From positions 3,193,989-3,257,988 of the forward strand of contig NC_013517.1 of the NCBI RefSeq assembly GCF_000024405.1: a stretch of DNA of 64,000 nucleotides, read 5' to 3'. The translations under genes and the position numbers were made by a program. Below the pieces are notes generated by a model. That model was not told the DNA's origin. It worked only from the letters and a program-made list of their open reading frames with translations, and ran no database searches. Shown here in pieces: positions 41,574-51,489 of the stretch (position 1 is the stretch's first letter; each line of letters begins with the position of its first letter). Origin of the DNA: Sebaldella termitidis ATCC 33386. Its GTDB lineage: Bacteria; Fusobacteriota; Fusobacteriia; Fusobacteriales; Leptotrichiaceae.

Positions 41574-42608
41574 CTATTCCTCTGGATTCTTTAGAGTGTT
41601 GTCTAATTTGATTTCTAATTTATCTGCTACAATTTCAAAAACTTTTTCAGGAAGAATTTCCCTCATACATTTGAAATGTCCCAAAGGACACTTATCATGC
41701 CCATGTATTCCACAGGGACGGCATTCCAAGCCTTCTATTTCAATAACAGTATTTTTTTTATTTGAAGGAGTAAATCCGAATTCCTTTACAGTAGGACCAA
41801 ATATTGCAGCTATAAACGGTTTTTCAAAAGCAGAGCCTATATGAATAGGCGAACTGTCATTTGTCACCAGCACATCACTTCTTTTCAAAATCTCCGCCAG
41901 ATCGGACAATGAAGTCGCACCTCGTAAATCTATTGCCTTGCTTTCATTTTTTAATTCTATTTCTTTGTCTTCTTTTCCGCCTACTAGAATTATTTTTACA
42001 TTTTTTAGCCCGTTTAATTTATTTATAAGCTCGTCAAAATATTCTTTTGGCCACATCTTCGTAAACCATTTGCTCCCCGGAGCCACAGCTACTATTTTCT
42101 GATCTTTTATACCATGTTTCTGCCATATTGCATCTATATTTCCGACATTAATATCGGAAGGATATATCTCCACTTTATATTTTCCGGTTTCACCATCGAC
42201 AAATTTCAATAATCTGTCTATTTCATGAAGGTCTTTTCTGTATTTTATTTTTTTTGTGTATAAAAAACTGCCGGAAGCCACATCAAAGCCGATTCTTTCC
42301 TTCGCTCCGGAAAAATATCCCAGAAAACTGCTTCTTAAATATCTATGTAATATAAATACTGTATGAAATTTATATTTTCGAAGGAGCTTTGCTGTTTTAA
42401 AAAAACCTTTCAGTCCTTTGTCTTTTCCTTTTTTATCAAAAACAATAATCTCCTTTATTAAAGGATTATTCTGTAAAAGTGCTGCTCCTGCCGGCGTTGT
42501 TAGATAATATAAATCTGCATCGGGATACTTATCACTGACAGCTCTTACAAATGGTGTAGATAATGCTATATCTCCTATAAATGCTGTGTGAATAATTAAT
42601 ATATTCAT
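41574..42608 (-). CDS. GT9 heptosyltransferase (WaaF-like)
   Basis: 344 residues, ATG with AGAGGT. LIIHTAFIGDIALSTPFVRAVSDKYPDADLYYLT begins the GT9 fold; VAVAPGSKWFTKMWPKEYFDELI and VLVTNDSSPIHIGSAFEKPFIAAIFGPTVKEFGFTP are the donor-binding parts. The Cys cluster CRPCGIHGHDKCPLGHFKCM resembles that of the next gene. Of the GT9 proteins here it is most like heptosyltransferase II. The acceptor is inferred only. Confidence 0.9.
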   Translation of the reverse strand: MNILIIHTAFIGDIALSTPFVRAVSDKYPDADLYYLTTPAGAALLQNNPLIKEIIVFDKKGKDKGLKGFFKTAKLLRKYKFHTVFILHRYLRSSFLGYFSGAKERIGFDVASGSFLYTKKIKYRKDLHEIDRLLKFVDGETGKYKVEIYPSDINVGNIDAIWQKHGIKDQKIVAVAPGSKWFTKMWPKEYFDELINKLNGLKNVKIILVGGKEDKEIELKNESKAIDLRGATSLSDLAEILKRSDVLVTNDSSPIHIGSAFEKPFIAAIFGPTVKEFGFTPSNKKNTVIEIEGLECRPCGIHGHDKCPLGHFKCMREILPEKVFEIVADKLEIKLDNTLKNPEE

Positions 42609-42640
42609 TTTTACCTCTTTATCTCTTCAAATAATATATT

Positions 42641-43720
42641 TTAATTCTTACGGAGCTTTAAAAGCTTCGGCTCAAGTCTCTTTATTACTTCTTGGGGTGT
42701 AATCACATCATATCTCTCATGTTCACTCATACTGTAAACACTATCTCCCAGAATATCTCTTGCTTCTATACCGTCATAATCTGTATTTCCGTTATTTACA
42801 AGCCAGTCCTTTTTTGATGCATCAGGTGAGAATACTGCAAAGCCCGGAAGCTCCACAGCCTGTGCTATATGTCTTGCACCGCCTTCATTTCCAAAATAAT
42901 AATCTGAATTTGCCATTAATTTTGCAAGATCCCTTACATCCTTTGTTTCTATACTGTAAAATACTCTGTCGTTCTGTAATTCTTCTGCCAAATTTACAGT
43001 ATACTCCTTTTCGTTCGGCGTATAAAAAAGTAAAAGCTGATAATCATAATTATTCAGAATATATTTCAAAACTTCCGTCATATAGTCTTTCCGCCATCTT
43101 TTTCCATTACTCACAGAATTTACAGCACACATAATTACAGGCTTTGAAAAATCTATTCCGGCTTCTTTCATGATTTTTCTCATTTCCTGTTTTTCCTCAT
43201 CTGTTATACATATTTTAAAATCAAAAGTTTTTTTATAGTTTTCCAAAGATGAAATTTTAATAAGAGGGTCTAAGAACTTAGTAAGATTTTTAGTAACACT
43301 TTCTTTATTATCTCTTACTATCTTATTATTATAAAAAAATCCTCTTTTTACTTTCATCCATAAAAACTTATGTTTAGACACTTTATACCATCCCGCACGA
43401 TAGTCGGCTTTTTTCCCGAATAAAGAAAAAAGCTCGCTTCTTGGTGTAGATTCTACATCCAGTATAATGTCATATTTTTTTTTCATAACATTCCATGTTT
43501 TTTTTATATATTCCAGATAATTTTTTCTCTCATTATTGAAATAAGGTATGACATTATCTACTGCTGAATTATTCAAAAATAACGGGAAACTATTATCTTT
43601 TACTACCATATCAACTGTTATTTCCGGAAACATCTGTTTCAGATTTTCACACAAAACTTCTGTTAATACCGCATCTCCTATTCCTGAAAAACTTATGATC
43701 AAAGCTCTTTTCGATTCCAT
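42641..43720 (-). CDS. GT9-family glycosyltransferase
   Basis: 359 residues, ATG with GGATGGAG. ALIISFSGIGDAVLTEVLCENLKQMFPEITVDMVV is the GT9 start. VIMCAVNSVSNGKRWRKDYMTEVLKYIL and DYYFGNEGGARHIAQAVELPGFAVFSPDASKKDW replace the usual TNDSGP and GPT blocks, so it is divergent (NEGGARHIAQA type). The sugar is unknown. It is within the LPS cluster between the kinase-like gene and the WaaF-like gene. Confidence 0.85.
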   Translation of the reverse strand: MESKRALIISFSGIGDAVLTEVLCENLKQMFPEITVDMVVKDNSFPLFLNNSAVDNVIPYFNNERKNYLEYIKKTWNVMKKKYDIILDVESTPRSELFSLFGKKADYRAGWYKVSKHKFLWMKVKRGFFYNNKIVRDNKESVTKNLTKFLDPLIKISSLENYKKTFDFKICITDEEKQEMRKIMKEAGIDFSKPVIMCAVNSVSNGKRWRKDYMTEVLKYILNNYDYQLLLFYTPNEKEYTVNLAEELQNDRVFYSIETKDVRDLAKLMANSDYYFGNEGGARHIAQAVELPGFAVFSPDASKKDWLVNNGNTDYDGIEARDILGDSVYSMSEHERYDVITPQEVIKRLEPKLLKLRKN

Positions 43721-43734
43721 ACTCCATCCTCTTC

Positions 43735-44496
43735 TTATTTATCAACTTTTTCTATAACTGCTATAAAATCTCTTACATCCTTCATTCTTATTTTTGAAAA
43801 AATTCCTCTATTTAAAAAGTAAATCCATTTATATTTAATTAAAAACTTTCTCAAAACTTCGTATACTTCTTTTGAAGTTTTTTCTTCATATATTTTACAT
43901 ATTTTTTTTACATCAGGATCAAAACCAGCTTTCTGCAAAGAAAGAATGAATACAAGAAGATCCCTTATTTTAAATTCATCTATATATTTTTCAGGAATTT
44001 TTTCCTCAAAATCAATTAATGAAATTTTTTCATCCTTTATAGTAAAATTTCTGATCTGCGAACCGCCGTGAACATTATTTTTATAATGAAGCCTGCATAA
44101 TTCTCCAAGAGCCTTCTCCACATAAAAATTTTTTTTCTCAATATGGGATTTGATATACTCTTTCAAATTTTCTCCAGTATCAGACATTACAAAATAATCC
44201 TCACAGCTGAATAAAATATCAGGAACATTTACTTCATCTTTTTTCAGTTTTAGTATTTTTTTTATTTCAAATAATACTTCATTTTCATTTTTTGATAGGA
44301 CTGTGGGAATCAGCATAGGATTTTTAGTAATTTTATAGATAATACTCTGAAGTATATGCCCAAAATGTTTTTTATTTTTCTCTCTTTTTTTCACATATAC
44401 AATTTCCCCATTTATATCATATTTGAAAACTCTAGGATTTAATTTTAAAACTTCTGTTGGAATTTGATATTTCATTTTTCTGCTTTCACTTTCCAT
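43735..44496 (-). CDS. LPS core kinase-like protein (WaaY/InaA type)
   Basis: 253 residues; the first ATG (44496) overlaps the previous gene, and another at 44475 is equally possible. The fold is a protein-kinase-like one: EVLKLNPRVFKYDINGEIVYVKKREKNKKHF (Lys region), LGELCRLHYKNNVHGGSQIRNFTIKDEKISLIDFEE (catalytic HG..RN and DFE). Proteins of this group phosphorylate heptose or Kdo of the inner core. The substrate cannot be told from sequence. The surrounding GT9 genes support an LPS role. Confidence 0.75.
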   Translation of the reverse strand: MESESRKMKYQIPTEVLKLNPRVFKYDINGEIVYVKKREKNKKHFGHILQSIIYKITKNPMLIPTVLSKNENEVLFEIKKILKLKKDEVNVPDILFSCEDYFVMSDTGENLKEYIKSHIEKKNFYVEKALGELCRLHYKNNVHGGSQIRNFTIKDEKISLIDFEEKIPEKYIDEFKIRDLLVFILSLQKAGFDPDVKKICKIYEEKTSKEVYEVLRKFLIKYKWIYFLNRGIFSKIRMKDVRDFIAVIEKVDK

Positions 44497-45571
44497 TTAT
44501 TTTAGCATGTACTTCAATTAGCTGATTTTCAAAATTTTTCATATTTACATTATAATTATAATTTTTCTTTACACCTTCCAGTGCTTTTTCTTTTAATTCC
44601 AATAACTTTTCTTTATTATTAATAACATCAAACAATTTTTCAAATAAATCTTCCGGGCTTCCTACTTTGAATGAAATTCCGTATCTGCCGTTGTCAATAA
44701 TTTCCAAATTTGACTGTATATCCGAGACTATAACTGCATCTTTAAAGCTCATTGCTTCTATCAGTGAATTCGAACTTCCTTCAAATATTGAACTTAAAAT
44801 GAAAATATCGAGATTTTTGTACAACTCATCACAATTATCCATAAACCCTTTAAATTCTACTTCTTCTAGTCCAAGCTGATTTCTTAATTTTATTAAGTCA
44901 GAATTTAATTCTCCATCTCCTGCGAATAAAAATTTAAATTTCACATTTTTATCTTTTAATAATTTTAAAGCCTGCAGTATTGTTTTTTGATCTTTCTGAT
45001 AGTCAAATCTGGCGCTATTTCCCATTACTATTATACTTTCAAGAATTTTTTCCTCTGTATCTGTTTCAGAAAAAATAATTCCATTTTTTAATATACGTAT
45101 TTTTCCCCTTAAAAAGGGATTATTATTTTCAATTATTTCTTTACTCTCCAAAGAATTAGTAAAGATTATATCTATATATTTTTGAAAGAATTTTTGTAAT
45201 TTTTTCTCTTTTATATATTTAGGCATTCCGCTCCTGAAAATCTGGACTTTAACACCTGCCAGCACTGCTGCAAAACCTCCTAAGCGAACATCCTCAAATG
45301 AGTTATAAATAATCGTATCTATTTTATTCTTTTTAAGAAAATAAACCATTCTTAAAACAGTAAATATATTTAGATACGCATATTTTCTTCCTGTAGTTTT
45401 AAAAGAAGATATATTTTTATTTTTTTTCATTCTTTTTAACAGTTCACCTTTTCCATGACATATCACGGAAATTTTGTATCCATTCTTTTGGAAAAAGTTA
45501 GCAGCCTCATAATGCCATTTTTCTCCACCACCCCAACTTTTGAATTTGTTAAAAAAGCATATACTTTCCAT
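44486..45571 (-). CDS. GT4-family glycosyltransferase
   Basis: 361 residues, ATG with AGGAG. ICFFNKFKSWGGGEKWHYEAANFFQKNGYKISVICHGKGELLKR is the N-domain; VIVMGNSARFDYQKDQKTILQALKLL and EGSSNSLIEAMSFKDAVIVSDIQSNLEII (EX7E) are GT4 donor-binding blocks. It is clearly a paralogue of the protein at 51490-52566, sharing the SWGGGEKWH start. It adds a sugar to LPS from a nucleotide sugar; identity unknown. It is 8 bp after ugd. Confidence 0.88.
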   Translation of the reverse strand: MESICFFNKFKSWGGGEKWHYEAANFFQKNGYKISVICHGKGELLKRMKKNKNISSFKTTGRKYAYLNIFTVLRMVYFLKKNKIDTIIYNSFEDVRLGGFAAVLAGVKVQIFRSGMPKYIKEKKLQKFFQKYIDIIFTNSLESKEIIENNNPFLRGKIRILKNGIIFSETDTEEKILESIIVMGNSARFDYQKDQKTILQALKLLKDKNVKFKFLFAGDGELNSDLIKLRNQLGLEEVEFKGFMDNCDELYKNLDIFILSSIFEGSSNSLIEAMSFKDAVIVSDIQSNLEIIDNGRYGISFKVGSPEDLFEKLFDVINNKEKLLELKEKALEGVKKNYNYNVNMKNFENQLIEVHAKINGK

Positions 45572-45579
45572 TTATTCTC

Positions 45580-46902
45580 CTATTTTCTACCAACAGCATA
45601 ATATTTAAATAAGCTTCTTACTTCTGGATTTTTTCCATGAATATTTCTTAAATCAAAAAGATAGTTATCTTTCATTAATTCTTTCATTTTTCTTAAATTC
45701 ATCCCTCTGAACTGATTCCATTCTGTAACAATGACAGTTGCATCAGCACCTGTAACAGCTTTATATTCGTTCTCAGAATATTCAATACTTTCTTTATATT
45801 CCTCCAAACGCCATTTTGATTCTTTCATTCCCTGTGGACAATATGTTTTTATTTTTGCACCATTTTTTATAAGTCCTTTTATAATATCTAAAGCTGGAGC
45901 ATCCCGCATATCATCAGTTTCAGGTTTAAACGAAAGTCCTAATACTGCAATTACTTTCCCCTCTATATTTCCCATATTTGTTGTTACTTTCTCAATCATT
46001 TTCTGCTTCTGTTTCTTATTCGCTTTTATTGCTGCCTCAATTACCAGTAATTCTTCATTATTCTTTTTACCAATCTCTGCAATTGCTTTTGTATCTTTAG
46101 GAAAGCACGATCCCCCATAACCAGGTCCGGCATGTAGAAACTTTGGTGATATTCTTCCGTCTTGTCCCATTGCCTTTGCTATTTTTTGTATATCTGCCCC
46201 TACCTTTTCAGCTAACAGTGCCATTTCATTTATAAAAGAAATTTTTACAGCTAAGAACGCATTTGAAGCATATTTTATCATTTCAGCAGTTTCAATGTTA
46301 GTAAAAACAAAAGGAGTTTCATTTATATAAAGTACATTATATACTTTTTTCATCATTTCCTCTGCTTTTTTACTCTCTGTTCCTATTATTACCCTGTCCG
46401 GTCTCAGGCAGTCATTGACAGCTTTTCCTTCTCTAAGAAACTCTGGATTTGAAACAACATCAAAATCCAACTTCTTCTCTCTCTGATTTAGCTTATTCTG
46501 GATAGTTTCTCTTACTAAATGCCCTGTCCCTACCGGAACTGTCGATTTATTCACTACAACTTTAGAGTCCTCCATATATTCTCCAATTGAATTAGCCACT
46601 TCCAGAACATATCTTAAATCAGCACTTCCGTCATCTGCCGGTGGAGTCCCCACAGCTATAAACAATACCTCTGATTCTAAAACTGCTTTTTTTATATCTG
46701 TAGTAAATTCTATCCTTTTCTCCTGTATATTTTTTACCATTAAATCTTCTAATCCGGGTTCATAAATAGGGACAATTCCATTATTTAAGTTTTTTATTTT
46801 TTCCTCATTATTATCAACACAAATTACATTTAAACCAAACTGAGCTAAAATAACTCCCTGAACTAATCCGACATATCCTGTTCCAATAACTCCAATTTTC
46901 AT
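45580..46902 (-). CDS. ugd: UDP-glucose 6-dehydrogenase
   Basis: 440 residues, ATG with AGGAGG. It oxidises UDP-glucose to UDP-glucuronate with two NAD+. GVIGTGYVGLVQGVILAQFG is the Rossmann loop, STVPVGTG and NPEFLREGKAVNDCLRPDRVIIG are family blocks, and GPGYGGSCFPKDTKAI contains the catalytic Cys. The C-terminal VLGLSFKPETDDMRDAPAL closes the site. It is followed by the GT4 gene and preceded 14 bp upstream by the epimerase gene that would use its product. Confidence 0.96.
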   Translation of the reverse strand: MKIGVIGTGYVGLVQGVILAQFGLNVICVDNNEEKIKNLNNGIVPIYEPGLEDLMVKNIQEKRIEFTTDIKKAVLESEVLFIAVGTPPADDGSADLRYVLEVANSIGEYMEDSKVVVNKSTVPVGTGHLVRETIQNKLNQREKKLDFDVVSNPEFLREGKAVNDCLRPDRVIIGTESKKAEEMMKKVYNVLYINETPFVFTNIETAEMIKYASNAFLAVKISFINEMALLAEKVGADIQKIAKAMGQDGRISPKFLHAGPGYGGSCFPKDTKAIAEIGKKNNEELLVIEAAIKANKKQKQKMIEKVTTNMGNIEGKVIAVLGLSFKPETDDMRDAPALDIIKGLIKNGAKIKTYCPQGMKESKWRLEEYKESIEYSENEYKAVTGADATVIVTEWNQFRGMNLRKMKELMKDNYLFDLRNIHGKNPEVRSLFKYYAVGRK

Positions 46903-46916
46903 TTGTCCTCCTGTAT

Positions 46917-47945
46917 TTATTTATTTCTATACCAGTTTACGAATTTTTTTATCCCCTCTTCGAATTTTGTTTTTGGATCATACCCTATTAACTCTTTTGC
47001 CTTACTAATATCCGCAAATGTTCTGTTCACATCACCAGGCTGCATCGAAAGCTTTTTTAAAACAGCTTTTTTCCCAATTTCATTTTCAAGAGTCTTAACC
47101 ATTTTTCTAAGACTTATTGTTTCTGATTCTCCCAAGTTTATTATTTCATAGATATTCTTATTTTTTTCCAGATAAATAATTGATTTTAGAACTCCATCAA
47201 TTATATCATCTATATATGTATAATCTCTCTGAGTTGTTCCGTCTCCATAAAATGGTATTTCCTTTTCTTCAATAATAGCCTTTGTAAACTTATGTATCGC
47301 AAGGTCAGGTCTTTGTCTCGGACCATATACTGTAAAAAACCTCAGCATTATTGTATCAATATCATATAAATGATGATAGCTGTGTCCGATTATCTCACAA
47401 GATTTTTTGGTAGCAGCATACGGTGATATTGCTCTGTCCACATTATCTTTCTCACTAAAAGGAACCTTCTCATTGTTTCCGTAAACTGAAGATGATGAAG
47501 CACATATAAACTTCTTAATATTATATTTATTTATCAATTCAAGGATATTCATTGTACCTCTGATATTTACTTTTTCATAAAGCAGCGGCTTTTCAATAGA
47601 AGGTCTTACTCCTGCCATTGCCGCCAAATGGATTACTGTATCTATTTCATTCCTTTGAAAAATCTCTTCTAGAATTTCCATATTTGTTATATCAACTATT
47701 TCCAAAATATAATTTTCAGAATCAACAAGCTTTTTCAAATCCTGTAATTCATTCACTTTTATTTCTCCATCATCATTTTTCTGTATTTTCCCCGTAGAAT
47801 CCAAGACATTTTTTACTTTGATATTATAATTATAAAATTCATTAAAGTTATCTATATTTATCACTTTATTTCCATTTTTTAACAGCTTCTCCACTAAATG
47901 CGATCCTATAAATCCTGCTCCTCCGGTAACTAAGTATGTTTTCAT
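46917..47945 (-). CDS. UDP-glucuronate 4-epimerase-like NAD-dependent epimerase
   Basis: 342 residues, ATG with GAGAGGATGA. GGAGFIGSHLVEKLLKNGNKVINIDNFNEFYN is the NAD loop, SSSVYGNNEKVPFSEKDNVDRAISPYAATKKSCE holds the S-Y-K triad, and FFTVYGPRQRPDLAIHKFTKAI is typical of UDP-GlcA to UDP-GalA epimerases. Working with ugd it would make UDP-galacturonate for the LPS. UDP-glucose 4-epimerase is a less likely alternative. Confidence 0.88.
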   Translation of the reverse strand: MKTYLVTGGAGFIGSHLVEKLLKNGNKVINIDNFNEFYNYNIKVKNVLDSTGKIQKNDDGEIKVNELQDLKKLVDSENYILEIVDITNMEILEEIFQRNEIDTVIHLAAMAGVRPSIEKPLLYEKVNIRGTMNILELINKYNIKKFICASSSSVYGNNEKVPFSEKDNVDRAISPYAATKKSCEIIGHSYHHLYDIDTIMLRFFTVYGPRQRPDLAIHKFTKAIIEEKEIPFYGDGTTQRDYTYIDDIIDGVLKSIIYLEKNKNIYEIINLGESETISLRKMVKTLENEIGKKAVLKKLSMQPGDVNRTFADISKAKELIGYDPKTKFEEGIKKFVNWYRNK

Positions 47946-48153
47946 TTTATCATCCTCTCTTAACAGATTAAAATAAACTTTTCTGTTCTGAATATTTCAG
48001 CATAATTATCTTTATGTTTCTAAAATTTAGTATTCACTTTATATCTTCTGAAATATTTTTACTGTTATCCATTAATCAATAAAATTTTCTGATATTAAAT
48101 AATGTAACTTTATTAACTTTTTCAAAAAAATCAATTTCTAGTGTTATTATTTC
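47946..48153. other. Longest gap inside the LPS cluster
   Basis: About 208 bp in a cluster otherwise packed within tens of bp. It is AT-rich; on the minus strand TTGAAA with an AT-rich -10 zone could make an internal promoter for the epimerase and ugd, but no match is convincing. No terminator or gene remnant is seen. Confidence 0.3.
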
Positions 48154-49239
48154 TTAGTTTTCTAATTTTTTAAATAATTCATTCCATTCAGAACATATTT
48201 TTTTTATTAAAAATCTCTCAGAATTTTTCACAGCTTTTCCAGACATTTCTATCCGCATATTATCATTTTCTATCATTCTAGTGATTGCTGCTGACAATTT
48301 TTCTATATTTTCAGGTTCTACTAATAAACCATCTTTTTCATTATTAATTATTTCTCCCGGACCTGTCAAGCAATCAAAACTCACTGCCGGAAGTCCTTTT
48401 GCCTGAGTTTCTATTAAAACACACGGAAAAGCTTCATATCTGGACGACATTACATAAAAACTATAATTATCTGTAATTTCATAAAAATTTTCAACATAAT
48501 CCATTATTTCAACATTATCATTCAATTTTAAAGTATCTATGAGATTCTGAAGTTCTTCTTTTTCCTCTCCCTGACCAAAAATTTCTAATTTCCAGTCAGG
48601 ACATTTTTTTATTACAGTTGGCATAGCTTTTAATAGCATATCAAATCCTTTTTGTTTTGTTAACCTTCCAGCAGCCAATATTTTTTTAGAATTTTTATTA
48701 TATTTCTTAAATTTAAAAGCATCAGGTATAGGATTATGTATTTTTACTACATTATTTAAAAATTTTGAGTATTTTTCATAATCATAATCAGTTAATACTG
48801 AAAGTATATCCAACTTATTATAATAAATTTTCTTTCTTAGCTTTGTCTTTAGACTATGTCCGTCATAAAAGATATGTTCTGTTCCTATTAACTTTGAATC
48901 CAACCTTTTTTTTACTTGAACCAGATAAATATTAAATCTTGCAGACATGCCTATTATAATATCATATTTTTGCTCTTTTAAATATTCTTTCAAAATTTTT
49001 AGACTTCTTAATTTTTCCTTATATTTCAGCAAAAAATTTTTATATTTCAAAAAAATATCAAGATATGTAATTTTTACCTTTGAATCATATTCAAAGTGCC
49101 TTTTATCTGATTTTCTATAAAAATTTATTAACTCTACTTCATAATCATAGTAAGTTGCAAAATAGTTAGCCAGACTATTAATTACTCTTTGTGTGCCACC
49201 AAGTTCTAAGCTGTCATCAAATAAAAATGCTATTTTCAC
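48154..49239 (-). CDS. GT4-family glycosyltransferase
   Basis: 361 residues, GTG start with AAGGAG. IAFLFDDSLELGGTQRVINSLANYFATYYDYEVELINFYRK is the N-domain; KKILAAGRLTKQKGFDMLLKAMPTVIKKCPDWKLEIFGQGEEKEEL and YEAFPCVLIETQAKGLPAVSFDC (EX7E) the donor site. It is a tandem paralogue of the next upstream gene: the two share starts, the IGTEHIFYDGHSLKTK block and the end. Similar to GalNAc and Gal transferases of O-chain clusters; the sugar is unknown. Confidence 0.88.
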   Translation of the reverse strand: MKIAFLFDDSLELGGTQRVINSLANYFATYYDYEVELINFYRKSDKRHFEYDSKVKITYLDIFLKYKNFLLKYKEKLRSLKILKEYLKEQKYDIIIGMSARFNIYLVQVKKRLDSKLIGTEHIFYDGHSLKTKLRKKIYYNKLDILSVLTDYDYEKYSKFLNNVVKIHNPIPDAFKFKKYNKNSKKILAAGRLTKQKGFDMLLKAMPTVIKKCPDWKLEIFGQGEEKEELQNLIDTLKLNDNVEIMDYVENFYEITDNYSFYVMSSRYEAFPCVLIETQAKGLPAVSFDCLTGPGEIINNEKDGLLVEPENIEKLSAAITRMIENDNMRIEMSGKAVKNSERFLIKKICSEWNELFKKLEN

Positions 49240-49251
49240 GTTTTCTCCTTT

Positions 49252-50349
49252 TCAAACCGACTTTTTCTTTATCATTTTTTCAAATAATTCTTTCCATTCA
49301 TTTCCTATTTTTTCATTTCTAAATCTTTCAGAATTGATAACTGCATTTTTAGAAAGCTTTTTTCTGAATTCTTTATCTTCAATCATGCTTACTATGGCTT
49401 TTGACATTTCATTTTCATTTTCTGCATTAACCAATACACCATCTATGTTATTATTGATTATCTCTTTAGGACCACTTTTACAATCAAAGCTAATAACCGG
49501 CAATCCTGTAGCCTGTGCCTCTACCAAAACAAGTCCAAATCCTTCATATTTGGAAGTCATTACAAAAAAACTATATTCCTTCATAACTTCTTCCATATTA
49601 TCAATAAAATTTTTTATTGTAATATTTTTAGATAAATTATACTTTTCTATTAAACTTCCCAATTCTTTTTTCTTCTCTCCCTCTCCCAGAATTTCCAGAT
49701 TCCAATCAGGATATTTTTCAAAAGCTTCACGGGTACACTTAATCAGAATATCAAACCCTTTTCCCTCTGTAAGCCGTCCTGCTGCTAATATTTTTTTAGA
49801 TTCGACATTATAATTCTCGTATTTAAAAGTATCTGGTATAGAATTATATATTATTGATACATTTTTGAAATATTTTGCATTTTTATCATAATCTTCCTGA
49901 GTAAGAACTACCAATGCATCTAGATTTTTATAAAAAATTCTTCTTTTAATCTTGGTTTTCAAACTGTGCCCATCATATGGTACATGTTCTGTCCCAATAA
50001 CTTTTGCATCTATCCCTTTTCTCACCTGAGCAACAAGTATATTGCTCAAAGCAGCCATACACAAAATAATATCATATTTATTTTTTTCCAAATGTTTTTT
50101 TAGTTTCTTTCGCATTTTTATTTTATTAATAAATTTTGATATAAAATCTTTTTTTGTATTTTTAATTGTCAAATCTGTGATTTTAACTGCTGAATTATAA
50201 ATAAAATTTTGTTTTTTGGAATTCATATTATAATTTATTACTTCTATCGTATAATTAAAATTGTCACTAAAATAATCTGCCAGATTATTTATAACTCTTT
50301 CAACACCGCCTAATCTCATGCAATCGTCAAATACAATTGCTATTTTCAT
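49252..50349 (-). CDS. GT4-family glycosyltransferase, paralogue of its neighbour
   Basis: 365 residues, ATG with AAGGAG. IAIVFDDCMRLGGVERVINNLADYFSDNFNYTIEVINYN matches the downstream protein, as does IGTEHVPYDGHSLKTKIKRRIFYKNLDALVVLT. KKILAAGRLTEGKGFDILIK and YEGFGLVLVEAQATGLPVISFDCKSGPKEII (EX7E) give a full GT4 donor site. The pair arose by tandem duplication and likely adds similar linkages at successive positions. 12 bp separate them. Confidence 0.88.
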   Translation of the reverse strand: MKIAIVFDDCMRLGGVERVINNLADYFSDNFNYTIEVINYNMNSKKQNFIYNSAVKITDLTIKNTKKDFISKFINKIKMRKKLKKHLEKNKYDIILCMAALSNILVAQVRKGIDAKVIGTEHVPYDGHSLKTKIKRRIFYKNLDALVVLTQEDYDKNAKYFKNVSIIYNSIPDTFKYENYNVESKKILAAGRLTEGKGFDILIKCTREAFEKYPDWNLEILGEGEKKKELGSLIEKYNLSKNITIKNFIDNMEEVMKEYSFFVMTSKYEGFGLVLVEAQATGLPVISFDCKSGPKEIINNNIDGVLVNAENENEMSKAIVSMIEDKEFRKKLSKNAVINSERFRNEKIGNEWKELFEKMIKKKSV

Positions 50350-50381
50350 AACTATTCTCCTTTTACATCTATAATAATATT

Positions 50382-51473
50382 TTATTTTCCCAATAATAAC
50401 CCAAACTTTTCTTCATATTCAAGGATAACTCTTTCAATAGAAAAATCTTCTTTTGCAGTTTTCATACCATTTTTTATCAGTTTTTTTCTTAGATTTTCAT
50501 CATCAATTATCTTCTTAACTGCAGATGCTAAGCCTTCTATGTTTCCATTTTCAAAAAATATTCCATTTTCATAATCTTTTATAAGACTTATATTCCCTGC
50601 TGCTCTGGTAGCAACTACCGGAACCCCTAGATACATTGCCTCTAGCAATGACTGTGAAAGCCCTTCCATTACCGAAGCCAAAATATCAATATCAAATATC
50701 TGATAATGATTCAACGTTTCTTCACCAGTTATCATACCTAACGAAATAATTCTCTTTTCCAGTTTATTTTCTTCTATTAAAGGCTTATAATTATCAAATT
50801 CGTTATCATGTATTCCGATGAGAATCAATCTGTAATTTTTAGGTAATAATGCCAGAGCTTTTATTATTTGATCTTGTTCTTTACGCCTGGATACAGAGCC
50901 TAGTATAATTTCACCATCTTCTATATTATATTTTTTTAATAGCTTTTCTTTATTTTCTGGATTTACTGCACTGTATTTATAATCAGGTGTCCCATTATAG
51001 ATAACTTCTATTCTGCTTTCTTTTATCCCTGACTTTACGAGTTCCTCCTTTACTTCATCACTAACTGCTACTATTATATCAGTAAATGTATTATAAAACC
51101 AGTTTTGGAAAAATATTCCAGAACTTTTCGGAGTTTGTCTTCTAGTATGTACAATTTTTACTGGTAATTTATAAAATAACTTTGAAAATATTGAATTATA
51201 CCTGTCTTTACTAGATTGGGCATTAATAATATCTATATTATACTGGTTTACAATTTCTTTAATATGTTTCATATTTTTAAGATCAAATTTACTTTTGAAT
51301 TTCATTTCAATCAAATTTACCTTTGTTTTACTCAGTATCTCATATAATAAAGATTCTTTTCTACAACCTACATAAACATTGTGACCTCTTTCAGCAAGAC
51401 CTTTAGCTAAATAAGATATTGAACCGGTTGACCCCGCTACATCTCCCTGATATGTTAAAAACAATATATTCAT
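50382..51473 (-). CDS. GT4-family glycosyltransferase
   Basis: 363 residues, ATG with AGAGGT. ILFLTYQGDVAGSTGSISYLAKGLAERGHNVYVGCR is the N-domain with the GSTGSI acceptor loop. VHTRRQTPKSSGIFF, LGSVSRRKEQDQIIKALALLPKNYRLILIG and SVMEGLSQSLLEAMYLGVPVVATRAAGN (EX7E) are GT4 features. The sugar is unknown. It lies between the paralogous GT4 pair and another GT4 gene. Confidence 0.86.
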   Translation of the reverse strand: MNILFLTYQGDVAGSTGSISYLAKGLAERGHNVYVGCRKESLLYEILSKTKVNLIEMKFKSKFDLKNMKHIKEIVNQYNIDIINAQSSKDRYNSIFSKLFYKLPVKIVHTRRQTPKSSGIFFQNWFYNTFTDIIVAVSDEVKEELVKSGIKESRIEVIYNGTPDYKYSAVNPENKEKLLKKYNIEDGEIILGSVSRRKEQDQIIKALALLPKNYRLILIGIHDNEFDNYKPLIEENKLEKRIISLGMITGEETLNHYQIFDIDILASVMEGLSQSLLEAMYLGVPVVATRAAGNISLIKDYENGIFFENGNIEGLASAVKKIIDDENLRKKLIKNGMKTAKEDFSIERVILEYEEKFGLLLGK

Positions 51474-51489
51474 AAATAACCTCTTTTAA